Below are positions 33,085 through 45,024 of a DNA stretch of 64,000 bases, piece after piece; positions within the stretch are counted from its first letter, which is position 1, and each line of letters opens with the position of its first letter. The stretch is from Gari tellinella (Eukaryota; Mollusca; Bivalvia; Cardiida; Psammobiidae): positions 18,748,540-18,812,539 of the forward strand of contig OV277861.1 of NCBI GenBank assembly GCA_922989275.2, written 5' to 3'. The notes beneath the pieces are model-generated. The model was given only the letters and a program-made list of their open reading frames with translations, did not search any database and was not told where the DNA came from. The position numbers were made by a program, and so were the translations under genes.

Positions 33085-33265
33085 AATTTTTAAGTGTCAA
33101 ATTCAATGATACAAACTCTATCTTATATACATGTATATGGCTTTATGAGACAATAATAATAATAATGATAATAGTAATAATAATAATAATCTTTAAGTGT
33201 CAACTTCAATGATACAAACTCGATCTTATATATACAGCTGTATAAGACAATAATAATAATAATCT
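33085..33265. repeat. Two ~95-bp units with (ATA)n tracts
   Basis: TTTAAGTGTCAAATTCAATG / TTTAAGTGTCAACTTCAATG units, each followed by ATACAAACTC and an AATAATAAT microsatellite. Confidence 0.6.
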
Positions 33266-34449
33266 ACATCCCATCCCATATTTTTCACCCTTGGATATAA
33301 CTCATTAATGGATCTAACAAGAACACACATTTTTGGAGGCCTTGCAGTCTTAATGGTAAAAGCAAAATGCTTTATCTTTTAGTTTGAAAAGAGTTTGCTC
33401 AAAGCCTGTTGCATCATCTGTTCAATAACATCAAATTGAAATAATGGCTATGCTGTTTTCTTCAATTATTGGACAACATTGTAACCAAGAAAATGTTGCT
33501 TGTCACTTCCAAACAGTTATTCATATGAGCACAGTTTCAGACCTTCAAAATGTGTAGAGTTGTTAAGAGTTGAGACACTTATAATAGTCAGGATGGCCAA
33601 CAGCTATTGACTTCATGGCATTTACACTAAAAAGATCAGATTGAAATTTAATCATGAAACAGAAAAGAAGATGCATGCCTGTAGTTAGTAATGTGTTACT
33701 ACAGACATCTTTACTGTTTCATGATTAAAATTTAGTCAGTCATTCCTCACCCTAGTTAAATTATGAAATTGTTCTTATAAAAGTTCTAATTTTGCTTTTT
33801 AATCTTCACTTTTGCATCCTTTAGAGCTCTTAAATTAATCACAGGAGAGCCAACAAAATACCTCCAGAAATGCTGAAAATGCCATTTTTTTAAGGGGGCT
33901 TTGCCCCCTGTTACCCCCACCAGGGCGTTGCCCTTGGAACCCATTCGGGGCCTTCGCGGCCCCCGAAACCCCCGGCCAAATTATTTTCAGCCCCTCAGCT
34001 GTCAGGCTAATCACACCCCTGGTCAGTCAGTCAGTCCGTCAGTCTGTCACACTTTTTCTATGTCCGCTCTTTAATTCGAGTAGTTTTTATCCAATCTTCA
34101 CCAAACTTTATGAAAATGTAAATTGGTATAAAATCTAGGCCAAGTTTGATAATTACCCAAATCGCATAAGGCATGTTTGAGTTATTGCCCTTGAATTATT
34201 AAAAAATGGCTGTTTCAGTCTTGTCCACTCTGTAACTCAAGTAGTTTTTATCCAATCTTCACCCATTTGTATGAAAGTGTGTATTGTTATATAAAATCTA
34301 GGCCAAGTTTGATAATTACCCAAATCGCATCAGGCATTTTGGAGTTTTTGCCCTTGAATTATTTAAAAATGGCTGTTTCAGCCTTGTCCGCTCTCTAACA
34401 CAAACAGTTTGTATCTGTTATTCATCAAACTTACTGAACATGTTTCAGT

Positions 34450-36690
34450 CATAATTGACACCATTTATAATCACTTAAGCCCAAATAAGGAAGTTTTACC
34501 AAATTTGCCTAATATCTCAACTTATAAAAAAACCGGTCAGGGGTTAAAGTTGAGTCACTTATATGCATGTCAAATTGCCAAATATGGTCATAGAACCGTG
34601 AGACCTCGATTAATGAGCTCTAATCAGCATAACTAATTAATAATTATCACGATATAATCGAAATCATATTTTTTAAAAAAGTTGGGTTTGAGGTTGCATC
34701 AGCACGTGGACCATCATAGGGTTCAATTTAGGTTATCTCTCATGTACTTTTATGGCATATTATTGGCATACATAAAGATATTGACCCCAACTACACACTG
34801 AGTGAATTTGATCCTCCTGTGACAAACCTTAATGCCATAATATTAATTCAAAATTTGCCTCAGGGTATTCGAATTTCACGTACAGACACACAGACATTCT
34901 AATGCTTTTTATGCAATACCTATCCTTTATCTAAAGGAATATATCGTGTTTTCCTGGCTTGTTCAAGTACTTCTTTCATAATAGAGCTTAGACTCTTATA
35001 CGAAAAAAAAAGGCCAAAAAACGGGCTTCATTGGGCCATTTCTTCCTTAAATGGTCAATGATTTAAAAAAAAATATTGACATTTATAACTCCGTCTCGTC
35101 GAGACGGAACGATTGATACCTCACTTGATACGTATTGAAAATTTAAAAAAAAAAAGTCAACCCTATACCTTACCCATTAAATTTTTAAAATTTAAATTTA
35201 AATTATCCTATTTGATGTATTTTGACATGCTGGTTGCAAATCTGAAGTCATATTTGCATTATCATGTATAATAAGAGCGTAACGGCTCTTCAAAATTATA
35301 TTTTCATTAACACCATAAAGGTTAGCCACTCGTACATACGGACAAAAAGCCGTACACCTATATAAATCGCTCAACTGGTAAAGATTTATTTTATCTTTAT
35401 AATACAACTTAAATTATTAAAATATCTTATCTTGAAGTCAAGTTATGAGGCGAGAAAGGTCACATCTGAGCCAATTCTTGTCTGTCTGACCTACTCCTTA
35501 AGGTTCTCTCGTCTCGTACGTACAGACTGACGGTCATGTGAACCACTCTTTGATATTTATATCATACTGATCCAATAATACGGTACTTAATATATTGGTC
35601 TATGTTAAAGAAGTGTTGAGAAATAGGCCGTCGTTGTATTAAAATATGCATAAATAATAATAATAAGGGGTGTATGTGTGTGGCTAAGGGAATTCTGGGT
35701 ATATCATTTTGATTGACTTTGTTAATTAATAAATTAATTAACAAAGGGGACTGTTAGCCGTCTGACAAGGAGTTTATCCTTGAAATACATTTCCGGTGCC
35801 GCCAGAGCCTGTTTACCTTGATCACGATTATCTTAATTTAAATCACTAAAATATGAAAGTAATAATTTGTGATCAAAGCAGCAGACCCATACTAGGAGGC
35901 CAGTCCCATAGCACCGTCTGAAAAGATAAAAAAAAGCTTCTCGCCCTTGAGGTCAAAGTATAGTATATTTCTAAATAAAATTTAAAATAAATAAGACAGA
36001 TTAATTATTCATTAGAACCCCTACAATACTATAACCTAAAAGTAAACAATTTGTTTAAAGAAAACATCTCAACTCAAGAGAAAAGAAAAGCAGAAAATTC
36101 AGGGCTTAAAGCAAAATGAAAGTAAAGCAAAAGGTAAAGCAGAAAGCTCTTGAACAAGCCTTCTGTTTTACTTGCATCTTTCCTTAAACAACCATCTGTT
36201 TTAAACATTTTAAAGAACTCATTCAACTGCAAGATGAAAGTAAAGCTGTAATCTTAGTCAGAGCTTAAAGCAAAATGAAAGTAAAGCAAAATGTAAGATA
36301 GAAAGGTATTGAATGAGCCTTCTGTTTTACTTTTATCTTGCCTTTAAACAATCTTCTGTCTTAAAACGTTTAACGAACTAATTAAACTCCAAGATGAAAG
36401 TAAAGCTGAAATATCTGTCAGTGTTGAAAGTAAAGCAAAAGGTAAACCAAACAATAAAGCTACCTAGCTAAAAGAATGTACTGTCATGCCTCAGTCATTG
36501 ACAGTCTTAATTAAATAAAATTAAAAGAAATGCTGCAAAAGAAAGCTGAAATATCTGTCAGTGTTGAAAGTAAAGGAAAAGTTAAAGCAAATTATAAAAG
36601 CTACCTAGCTAAGAGTGTACTGTCATACCTCCAACATTGACAGTGCGATAAGTTTTGGAAAAAAAGCTTTTTTTATCCCTTCAGACCCAG
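34450..36690. other. AT-rich stretch, no gene seen
   Basis: A perfect small palindrome TTTGTTAATTAATAAATTAATTAACAAA sits at about 35709-35738. At 36100-36600, two or three degenerate units containing AAAGCAAAATGAAAGTAAAG and CTTCTGTTTTACTT look like tandem debris of a family E-like hairpin. Confidence 0.45.
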
Positions 36691-36697
36691 AGTAAAC

Positions 36698-38790
36698 CTA
36701 GTCCATACCCTCCTGCGACTTCTTCTCCGCCTTGACCATGTTGTGGACAATATCTCTCAGTTTTTCATTCGATATTCCCGGCCACCTGTCCTCTCTCTCA
36801 TCTCTAATGTCTTCCATCGGTACTGTCTCAAAGACCGTTGCATAGTGTGCAATGGTCTCTGCGAAGGCATCTCTTATTTCCATCCTGGTGAATCGATCCA
36901 GATGATCCCTTGGCTTGTAAATCTTGAATTTCTTCTTTTACTTACCTGTGATTCCGGTACTTGTGCTGGGCTTCTGTTCTTCTATAGAGGATGGCACAGT
37001 GTCGCTTGCAATGGAAGATGCAGTCTGGCTTGTCATGGAAGTCTCAGTCTGGCTGACATGACTAATGCTGTCATCCATCTGTGCCTGTTGTTGATCCCGG
37101 GTTTGGGCCCCAGTGGACGTCACGGTCTCTGTTGGTGGGAGGTCAATGGTCAGAGCCTCAGAAGAGGTCACGGTGGCTGTCGGAGCGGGCATTGTTCTTG
37201 TCTCGAATGCCTGATGGAGGTACCTGGTCGTCTGTAATTTTGGTTCCCGTCGTCGTGAACGGCATAATATTGGTCGGCAGTGCTCTCCCTATGCAACAGC
37301 TTCTTGGCAATCTGTCCAGCCATCTTGGGGTTAACTTTCCTCCCTTGAACAGTGATAACTTTCCGGTTTATGGTCAAGTTGAAGTCAACCTCCATGTCTG
37401 CCTTCCTCCATGCCTGCTTCATCATCTTATTGATGGCGTTGCTGTTCGTTGCAGTCCTGTCTCGTTTCCTGAACAATGCCGACTTGGGATCTACAAGATT
37501 CAAAAGGTCACTTACCGTCTGCCTGTACTTACAAAGTATCAGGTAAAGGTCCTTTTTTATTATGCCCCCGGCATCGACAGATGCGGGAGCATATAGTAAT
37601 CGTCCTGTCCTTCCGTCCGTCCGTAACCAGGTTAAGTAGATTTTACCGTTTCGTCTAGCATCAACACCGCTTATTCAAATGCTTAGATACTTATACAGTT
37701 GTTGTCTTGGACCATTCCCTAGCCACCAATACTACCCAACCTTGATTTTGACCTTGACCTTGACCTAATTTGGACTTAGAATACTTTGAATGGGCTATTT
37801 CTTGGTTAACTAGATTTTACCGTTTCGTCTGGCATCAACACCGCTTACTCCAATGCTTGGATACTAATACAGTTGTTGCCTTGGACCATTCCCTATCCAC
37901 CAATATCACCCAACCTTGACCTTGACCTAATTTGGACTTAGAATATTTTGAATGGGCTTTTTCTTGGTTAACTAGATTTTACCGTTTCGTCTAGCATCAA
38001 CATTACTTACTACAATGCTTCTATACTTACACAGTTATTGCCTTGGAACATTACCAACCCACCAGTAATACCCAAGCTCAGTTTGACCTTGACCTAATTT
38101 GGACTTATTATATTCAGAATATATTGTCAAGGATGCCACCGGGGGCATAAGCGTTTATTGAACGCGCAGTCTTGTTTTAAGGAAGACTGTCTTACCTGTA
38201 TAGTCCGTCTTGTGTTTGCCGGTTGAGATGGTGTACAGTTCTCCGTCGTCTGTTGTGGCTTTGTCTACGTCAACGAGTCTGAGATGAACCAAAACTGACG
38301 CCCTGGGTCCGTTGAAAAAGCTACATAAAGTCGACAAGACACAACCAACCTCATAAAAGCAAGTAATGGGACTTACCGCGAAGTGGTGGAATAGCGTCTG
38401 TACATACTCTGACTCCTCGAACATTGCGTAGCATTCCGGGCCTGGCAAGGTTCTGTCCTCCTCTGTCCTCCTGGCAGTGTTGCGTTTTGCGACATCTTTC
38501 CTGGTAGACTTCAGACATCCCTGGATGATACGCTTGACCTTCTCGTGCTGTCTAAACGTTAACATCTCGTTGGTCCTCACCCTGTTCAAGAAATCGTCTA
38601 TGGTATGGAGGATCCGCTTCACAGTCCCCACCTGGTAATTCTCCTGCAGAAGCGCTTCATGGCTCATCACTTTGTCCTCCGACAGGCACACTCAGTTGCT
38701 GAGTTGAAAGCCACAGTGGGCCATGAATCTGTTGACATATCCAAGGTCCTCGCGCATTCTGGCTGGGGCCTTACTGCTGCCAGCCTTCTA
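36698..38790 (-). pseudogene. Crypton-like tyrosine recombinase relic
   Basis: On the minus strand, an N-terminal helical part (38790 to 38500, with YQVGTVKRILHTIDDFLNRV) leads to a catalytic half. NGPRASVLVHLRL (~38310) fits the first Arg box and STGKHKT (~38225) the Lys. Across an intron (donor CTATACAG|GTAAGA near 38195, acceptor TTGTAG near 37494) comes SNAINKMMKQAW..NLTINRK and AGQIAKKLLHRESTADQYY (~37400-37260), fitting the second Arg/His box and Tyr. A Ser/Thr-rich tail (37192-36938) and an acidic helical tail (36934-36698) follow. Disablements: TGA at 38692-38694, a frameshift near 37245, and an in-frame TAA near 36942 between STSTGITGK and FKIYKPRDHLDRF. The domain resembles the Crypton-derived recombinase tails common in invertebrate and fish genomes. 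It could be a dead Crypton or a dead domesticated copy. Confidence 0.65.
37561..38149. mobile_element. TATGCCCCCGG-ended element with three tandem units (element L)
   Basis: Inverted ends TATGCCCCCGG / CCGGGGGCATA. Inside are about three ~170-bp units starting near 37632, 37807 and 37970 (AGATTTTACCGTTTCGTCT). It lies in the intron of the recombinase relic, ending about 45 bp from the donor. Confidence 0.7.
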
Positions 38791-39309
38791 GAGTCCAAAG
38801 TCATGCCACTGACTGACTACGGCGACTGAAAGATAAATACATCTCAAACATGCATATTTTGGAATCTAAGATTATTATTAATTGATTAAAATTTATACTT
38901 TTTAATATAAAGCAAAGGTTAACCCATTACCCAAATCGCCTATGGCACATCAGAGTTATTGCCCTTCAATTATTAAAAGATAGCTGTTTAAGCCTTGTTC
39001 GCTCCCTTACTCAAACAGTCTCTATCTGATATTCACTAAACTTGCTGAAAATGTTTATTGGTATAAAATCTAAGCCGTGTTTGATAACTAATAAAATCGC
39101 ATAAGGCAATTCAGAGTTATATAGAAAAATGCAAACGGTCAAAAGGAAAGTAAATTATAAAAAATGACTGTTTCAGCCTTGTCATCTCTCTTAACACAAA
39201 CATTTTTTATCGGATCTTCACAAAACTTGTTGAAAATGTTTATTAGTATAAAATCTGCAGTTTTTTTCTTGTGCCTTTCTCCTTCCCACTCCTTTTGTGG
39301 GGCCCTTTC

Positions 39310-39620
39310 TTACTGGTCAGTATTCTAGTTGGATATAGCAACAAACTTTTTCAGAAAACGTATGATTTGAATATTTTCATATTTTATAATGCAATATTTT
39401 TGTTATGGACTAAGGACAACCAGCTTCATAAAAAGTAGTTGTCTACCGGACATCCAAAATTTAACACTAATTTCACAGAATGATGAAAGTAAATGTTGAA
39501 AGACCATTCTGGTCAGTTTGTGTTGATTTCGTTTGTGCCAAAGTTATTTCCTGAAATACTGTGTTATTTATTTTAGCCTTACATTAACTGTGATTATAAT
39601 ATTATTATACACATTGATCA
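39310..39620. other. Intergenic stretch, no gene seen
   Basis: No coding signal, hairpin or repeat end was recognised. Confidence 0.4.
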
Positions 39621-39875
39621 TTAACACTTTACTCCATAGATACACATTTTTATGCATTTAATAATTAAATTCCTCCAAGGAAAATTTAGTTCCAATTTAT
39701 ACAGTCATGAATCTTCAATAATTTATCACAAAAAGTATTTTCTATATCCTAGAAGATATCAACTTAAAGTAGGCTGAAAGTTAAGCAGAATGTGCCTCAA
39801 TGCACATTCTGCTTTACTTTCAAACTGCTTTAAGTGGTCACCTATTTTCAATGCTAGAAACATGCTATGGAGTGA
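39621..39875. mobile_element. Family B MITE (reverse orientation)
   Basis: GAAAGTTAAGCAGAATGTGCC / TGCACATTCTGCTTTACTTTC palindrome with ACTCCATAG and CTATGGAGTGAAG ends. Confidence 0.7.
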
Positions 39876-40063
39876 AGGGCCAAGTGATTTTAGATTTAAA
39901 TTTTTAATGGTCACATGTGTGCAACCATCACATTCTTATACTGAAGTATATAGCATTTCTGTTGTACAGAAATCAAAGGATTAGCGGGGTTCTGATTGGT
40001 TTATGTAATCTTGTTTATGTGATATCAATGTAAGTGGCTCTCTCTGTTGTCAACATTTACAGA

Positions 40064-40226
40064 ACTAAAATCTTTATTTCTGAATTAAACCCTATGGTGC
40101 ACTACTCGTTAGATTTGTCTCTTCGAGACGATTCTAATGAGTAGTCACACTATAGGTTTTGATGTTGAAATAAGTGAGAAAATTTTGGATTTGTTCAATT
40201 TACTCCCTCTTATCTGAAGCCTTGCA
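40064..40226. mobile_element. Family C MITE, degraded left end
   Basis: AACTAAAATCTTTATTTCTG..CTACTCGTTAGATTTGTCTC / GAGACGATTCTAATGAGTAG, ending CTTATCTGAAGCC. Confidence 0.65.
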
Positions 40227-40246
40227 TTTAAACTGAATTTGTTTTG

Positions 40247-40400
40247 ACTGTTTTTAACCGTTCAATCCAGTAACATGTAAACACGTCCTCTTCTTACAAT
40301 TTACCTTTGAAGAATACACTTGTATTTTGAAAACAGTGTAGACCCAGATCAAAGGGCACCTGTAGACGCCTGCTTTTTAGGGTCTATACTGTTTTTCGTT
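40247..40400. mobile_element. Diverged family D-like MITE
   Basis: TTTAACCGTTCAATCCAGTA, ACAGTGTAGACCCAGATCAA and GGGTCTATACTGTTT recall the family D palindrome. The right end is eroded. Confidence 0.4.
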
Positions 40401-40590
40401 TCGGAAAATATTGTTAAAAAAAAAACCTGAATAGTAAGAAATGGACTTTCCTATTTAAAAACTTGAATTGTTCACTTGCTTTAAGTGTCAATGGGCTAAG
40501 CTAGCTTGTACTAAGTACAAGGGACGCTTATACCTTGTGTCATGGTTGTTCTTGTCATCCTGGCTTACACAATGTTTATCTTTTCATGGC

Positions 40591-40955
40591 TCCAGATAAG
40601 AGGAAGTTAGAATTGTTTCTAAGAGACGATTCTAATGAGTGGTAACAACATAGGGTTTAACCCTTTGAACCCTAGTCCCGCATATAGGCGTCCTTTTCAA
40701 ACAGTATACATGTGAAAAGTGCACTTGTCCTATGCAAAAAGTGAATGCCCAGATCAGAGGGCTCCTTATGGAGCCCTCTGATCTGGGGCTTCACTGTTTG
40801 TCAAAATGCAAAAAATTGACAAAACCAACCCTTAAAAGTCAGAAATGGACTATACTAAAACGGAAACTGGGATTGTCCATTTCAAGTTTTAGGGAGGAAA
40901 GAATTAATGCAGAAATAAAGATTTTATATTTTGAATACTCCCTCATAAAATTATG
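40591..40955. mobile_element. Family C MITE interrupted by a family D MITE
   Basis: The outer family C parts are 40591-40656 and 40908-40955. The inner family D copy, 40661-40903, starts CCCTTTGAACCCTAGTCCCG and is flanked by TTAA (40657-40660, 40904-40907). Uninterrupted family C copies read GGGTTTAA(T)GCAGAAAT here. Confidence 0.75.
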
Positions 40956-40959
40956 GATT

Positions 40960-41640
40960 CCTGCCTTTCATTGCAAAATGTATCTGACTTAAATGCACTG
41001 TGTGTTCTTCTTGTCTAGATGTTGGTGTTGTATACTCTCAACCTGGAAATACTGTTTTATTTTAAAAGCAATTTTTTGTAAGCTGTGTTTTGGCCAACGT
41101 GTCATGAAATTTTGTTGAAAGAGAGAGAGAGAGTGAAACTAAAAAGGAAGAGAGAAAAAGATGAGGCTAAAGGAAAAGGTTTTTTGGGCACATAATTAGA
41201 CAGCCCATATTTTGTAGGTTCTTAATTCAAATTACAATTTTGTGAATGGAATTGATTCTGAGCTTACATGACTGTATAAATGTAAAGAATTTTCATGAGT
41301 GGAGGAATAAATTAAATGCGTTAAAAACTTAAAATGAGTATTTAGGGGGTAAAGGGTTGATAAAGCAAAAGGAAACTACAAACATTTACTGTCAGACCTG
41401 TATTTAACTGAACGCTCCTCCAGCTATCTGGTTTAGCAGACCCAGATAAAACTAACTCGTCATTGGCAGAATAACAACTTTACTATCTGCACAATAATTG
41501 TGTTCCACTAGAACATTGTTTTTCTTTCGTTTTCGCCGACCGCTTGGCGATCTGGTCTCGATCTCTTGTTTAATCATAGCTCCTCTTTCTTTCAAGCCTC
41601 GATGTTACTCGTTGACTTCTATCAGATGTCTGGTTTATCA
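40960..41640. other. Intergenic stretch with repeat scraps
   Basis: A short (GA)n tract lies at about 41119-41134, and a family B right-half scrap at 41268-41358 (GTGGAGGAATAAATTAAATG..GGGGTAAAGGGTT). No gene is seen. Confidence 0.4.
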
Positions 41641-41653
41641 GACTGAGGATCAG

Positions 41654-41896
41654 GCGCCCGTTTCATAAAATTTTGTACGACAAATATTGTCGTAAGTCAG
41701 ATTATAAAAGTCTCAATTATTAATTATTTCTCAATCTAATCCTGTCTTGTTACATCTTTTTGGAATATTTTTGAAAAGACGATTCCAAAGAGATGTCACA
41801 AGACAGAATTAGATAGAGAAATCAGAAATTAATTGTATTTTAAAGTTTTGACTTTCGACAACATTTTGTCGTACAAAGTTTTATGAAACGGGCCCC
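41654..41896. mobile_element. Family G MITE, copy 1
   Basis: GCGCCCGTTTCATAAAAT / ATGAAACGGGCCCC ends, CGACAAATATTGTCG inner motif, and a central GAATATTTTTGAAAAGACGATTC hairpin. Confidence 0.75.
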
Positions 41897-41934
41897 AGAC
41901 TCTGGCTTTATCTCATCCTTTACAAACAAATAAA

Positions 41935-43943
41935 AACTTTTCATAGGACTCTAACCCATTATAGTAATGTAAAACTCTATCATACGTCTGTAGTTTTCTA
42001 CAGACGTAATATGTACAGGGAGGGTCTGTGTCATATTATCTGCAAAGCAGACCTCTGGATTAACATGCTCGGGACCAGACTCTGTCTTTAACTCCTCGTC
42101 AACCACCACTTCAGCAATGTCTACCTCTTCTGCCAGACTGGTCTCGAGCTCTTCTTTTACCATAACATCAAAGCTCCTCTTCCTGTTGTTCCTCGATATT
42201 ACTCTTTGTCTTCTACCAGCATCTGTCTCGAGCTTGACCCAGGCAAAAACTGAAGGGATGGCTGTTGGTTTGAGCCTTCTTAGTGCTGGTGCTCTTCCTG
42301 GAAATAAAACACAAAACACTGATATTGCAAAGAAATTGGATAATTCAAAATTTGTTGTGTGTTGTCATAATCAAGGTCTTAAAAAATTAGTTTTCAAAAG
42401 AAACACTGACCACCTGGAAGTAGATATACCTGAGACAATATGTTGCTGGCCCAAGTGTTTAAAACAAATAAAAACTTTTCATAGGACTCTTAACCCATTA
42501 TAGTAATGATTACTGTAATGTAAAACTCTATTATAATGTCTGTAGTTTTCTACAGACGTAATAGGTACAGGGAGGGTCTGTGTCATATTATCTGCAAAGC
42601 AGACCTCTGGATTAACATGCTTGGGACCAGACTCTGTCTTTAACTCTTCGTCAACCACCACTTCAGCAATGTCTACCTCTTCTGCCAGACTGGTCTCGAG
42701 CTCTTCTTTTACCATAACATCAAAGCTCCTCTTCCTGTTGTTCCTCGATATTACTCTTTGTCTTCTACCAGCATCTGTCTCGAGCTTGACCCAGGCAAAA
42801 AACTGAAGGGATGGCTGTTGGTTTGAGCCTTCTTAGTGCTGGTGCTCTTCCTGGAAATAAAACACAAAACACTGATATTGCAAAGAAATTGGATAATTCA
42901 AAATTTGTTGAGTGTTGTCATAATCAAGGTCTTAAAAAATTAGTTTTCAAAAGAAACACTGACCACCTGGAAGTAGATATACCTGAGACAATATGTTGCT
43001 GGCCCAAGTGTTTAAAACAAATAAAAACTTTTCATAGGACTCTTAACCCATTATAGTAATGATTACTGTAATGTAAAACTCTATTATAATGTCTGTAGTT
43101 TTCTACAGACGTAATAGGTACAGGGAGGGTCTGTGTCATATTATCTGCAAAGCAGACCTCTGGATTAACATGCTTGGGACCAGACTCTGTCTTTAACTCC
43201 TCGTCAACCACCACTTCAGCAATGTCTACCTCTTCTGCCAGACTGGTCTCGAGCTCTTCTTTTACCATAACATCAAAGCTCCTCTTCCTGTTGTTCCTAG
43301 ATATTACTCTTTGTCTTCTACCAGCATCTGTCTCGAGCTTGACCCAGGCAAAAACTGAAGGGATGGCTGTTGGTTTGAGCCTTCTTAGTGCTGGTGCTCT
43401 TCCTGGAAATAAAACACAAAACACTGATATTGCAAAAAAATTGGATAATTCAAAATTTGTTGTGTGTTGTCATAATCAAGGTCTTAAAAAATTAGTTTTC
43501 AAAAGAAACACTGACCACCTGGAAGTAGATATACCTGAGACAATATGTTGCTGGTCCAAGTGTTTAAAACAAATAAAAACTTTTCATAGGACTCAAACCC
43601 ATTATAGTAATGTAAAACTCTATTATAATGTCTGTAGTTTTCTACAGACGTAATAGGTACAGGGAGGGTCTGTGTCATATTGTCTCCAAAGCAGACCTCT
43701 GGATTAACATGCTTGGGACCAGACTCTGTCTTTAACTCCTCGTCAACCACCACTTCAGCAATGTCTACCTCTTCTGCCAGACTGGTCTCGAGCTTTTCTT
43801 TTACCATAACATCAAAGCTCCTCTTCCTCTTGTTCCTCGATATTACTCTTTGTCTTCTATCAGCATCTGTCTCGAGCTTGACCCAGGCAAAAAACTGAAG
43901 GGATGGCTGTTGGTTTGAGCCTTTTTCAGTGCGGGTGCTTTTC
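41935..43943 (-). pseudogene. Four tandem copies (~550 bp) of a THAP-tail exon
   Basis: Each unit has a minus-strand acceptor TTTTATTTCCAG (TCTATTTCCAG in the 5'-most) followed by an exon start at 42297, 42850, 43402 or 43943. Three units have a donor TCTCAG|GTATAT ending the exon at 42430, 42983 or 43535. The encoded start LRRLKPTAIPSVFAW resembles the conserved C-terminal end of THAP DNA-binding domains (LxPxAxPxxF). An acidic linker follows (SLAEEVDIAEVVVDEELKTE). The zinc-binding N-terminal THAP part is not seen. Copies at 42850 and 43943 have one extra A in an A-run (6 rather than 5), breaking the THAP-tail frame. The unit at 43402 keeps that frame but meets a TGA before its donor. None is fully open, so this looks like exon amplification in a decaying gene. 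Confidence 0.6.
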
Positions 43944-44255
43944 CTGGAAATAGAACACAAGACTAATATGAGTAACAGCCCATAATCGACATGTTTATAA
44001 CAAATAACAACTCTGATGGCACCAGTTCAGTACATTATCAATACTATATAAATCTTGATCTAACCTCTTCAATAAGGCATGTATATCAACAAAAAAGGTC
44101 ATGTTTGAGGTGCATTAACACAGAACGCATTCATTTTGTTTTACATATCAAATTTACACACAGAGTCAAGATTAATGTTGATAAAAAAGGAGATATATCT
44201 GTTTCAAAACCATCGCACAACGATTGTTAGCTTGTCATGTTACCCCTCCCACGAG

Positions 44256-44265
44256 TATATAAAAG
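44256..44265 (+). promoter_or_regulatory. TATA box candidate upstream of small frame (copy 1)
   Basis: TATATAAAAG lies 155 bp before the ATG at 44420. It is conserved at 47264-47273 in the duplicate. Confidence 0.35.
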
Positions 44266-44419
44266 TCTACTTTCACTTTCACCAATACACATGGATAGGG
44301 TGTACATATTTGATACACTTCGGTTACTCACTCTGACAACAACTACAACTAATACATTATATCGATGCTAACGAAAACTAACCGAATTTTGTTTCCTGAA
44401 CATAATCCTGAGTTGTAAA

Positions 44420-44614
44420 ATGACTTCTGCACAGGACCGAAGATTTCGATGGCGTCCATGGTTTCATAGTCATTTCGTCCAGCCTTCCAATGGCTTTAAC
44501 CCACTTTTTCCTCTGATCAGGGTCCCTTGGTCAGAATCCTCGTTAGTTGTTGTTGATGTACAAGAAACATCCAGATCATTGCAATTAGCTAACAGCAATA
44601 GAGGCCTTAACTAA
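44420..44614 (+). CDS. 64-codon frame, unknown, copy 1
   Basis: Basic/aromatic start (RRFRWRPWFHSHF), then a hydrophobic middle (NPLFPLIRVPW). No known family. The duplicate frame at 47427-47621 differs by five nucleotides, four of them amino-acid changing, which does not suggest purifying selection. Possibly spurious. Confidence 0.2.
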   Translation: MTSAQDRRFRWRPWFHSHFVQPSNGFNPLFPLIRVPWSESSLVVVDVQETSRSLQLANSNRGLN

Positions 44615-44694
44615 ATTTTGTGTGTTGATATCTGTCAAAGTGTTTCCACTTGCACTGTTGCCCGATTTGAAGAACAATTTAGTACAGCGCTCCC

Positions 44695-45024
44695 TCTCTA
44701 CAACGACACCTAATGGGAGACACAGATTGGGTGCGTTGTTCGGAGGGAGTCGTTATAGAGAGGGAAAATTAAGACTTGGCTTACATTTGCAAACAGCTTG
44801 AATCCAGATCAGACGCCGCGTAATGCGGCGTCTGATCTGGATTCAAGCTGTTTGTCACTCGTCATTTATGTATTCTATCAAAATCTCCAGTTATATGTAA
44901 ATTTGAGAGAAAACAGCAGACGACAATTTTAATCAAACGATATTGCAGTAGTAAATTATTGTTTGGTTTAGGGAACTGGGGAAAGGGTCGTTGTTGGGAG
45001 GGCCGTTGTAGAGAGGGAACACTG
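44695..45024. mobile_element. Family F MITE in duplication copy 1
   Basis: CAGCGCTCCCTCTCTACAAC / AGAGAGGGAACACTG ends with TA flanks. Internal perfect palindrome TCAGACGCCGCGTAATGCGG. It truncates the Helitron reading frame. Confidence 0.8.

Larger units (their letters stand above)
31300..34021. mobile_element. 2.7-kb hAT-like element inserted in element M
   Basis: Ends CAGGCCTGTGATT and AATCACACCCCTG match inverted at 11 of 13. The flanks GTCAGTCAG (31291-31299 and 34022-34030) look like the target duplication, although the motif is itself repetitive there. The right subterminal region carries stem-loops AAGGGGGCTTTGCCCCC and CCAGGGCGTTGCCCTTGG. No transposase is readable. Confidence 0.55.
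31250..39307. mobile_element. Candidate GGGCCCCAC-ended element hosting later insertions (element M)
   Basis: The left end AGGGCCCCACCGAGAGGTGG and right end TTTTGTGGGGCCCT are inverted. Diverged tandem units of ~175 bp (TTTTTATCCAATCTTCACC.., GATAATTACCCAAATCGCAT) lie at 34040-34450 and again at 38930-39260. The gap between these (about 34450-38925) would then be inserted sequence. That the two ends belong to one element is inference. Confidence 0.35.

Noticed and set aside
36743..37596. 164- and 171-codon plus-strand frames
   Set aside because: They are antisense to the Crypton-like relic, whose minus-strand frames carry recognisable recombinase motifs.
42117..43653. Plus-strand frames of 128-159 codons (SSARLVSSSSFTITSKLLFL..)
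   Set aside because: They are antisense to the THAP-tail exon repeats, which have splice sites on the minus strand.
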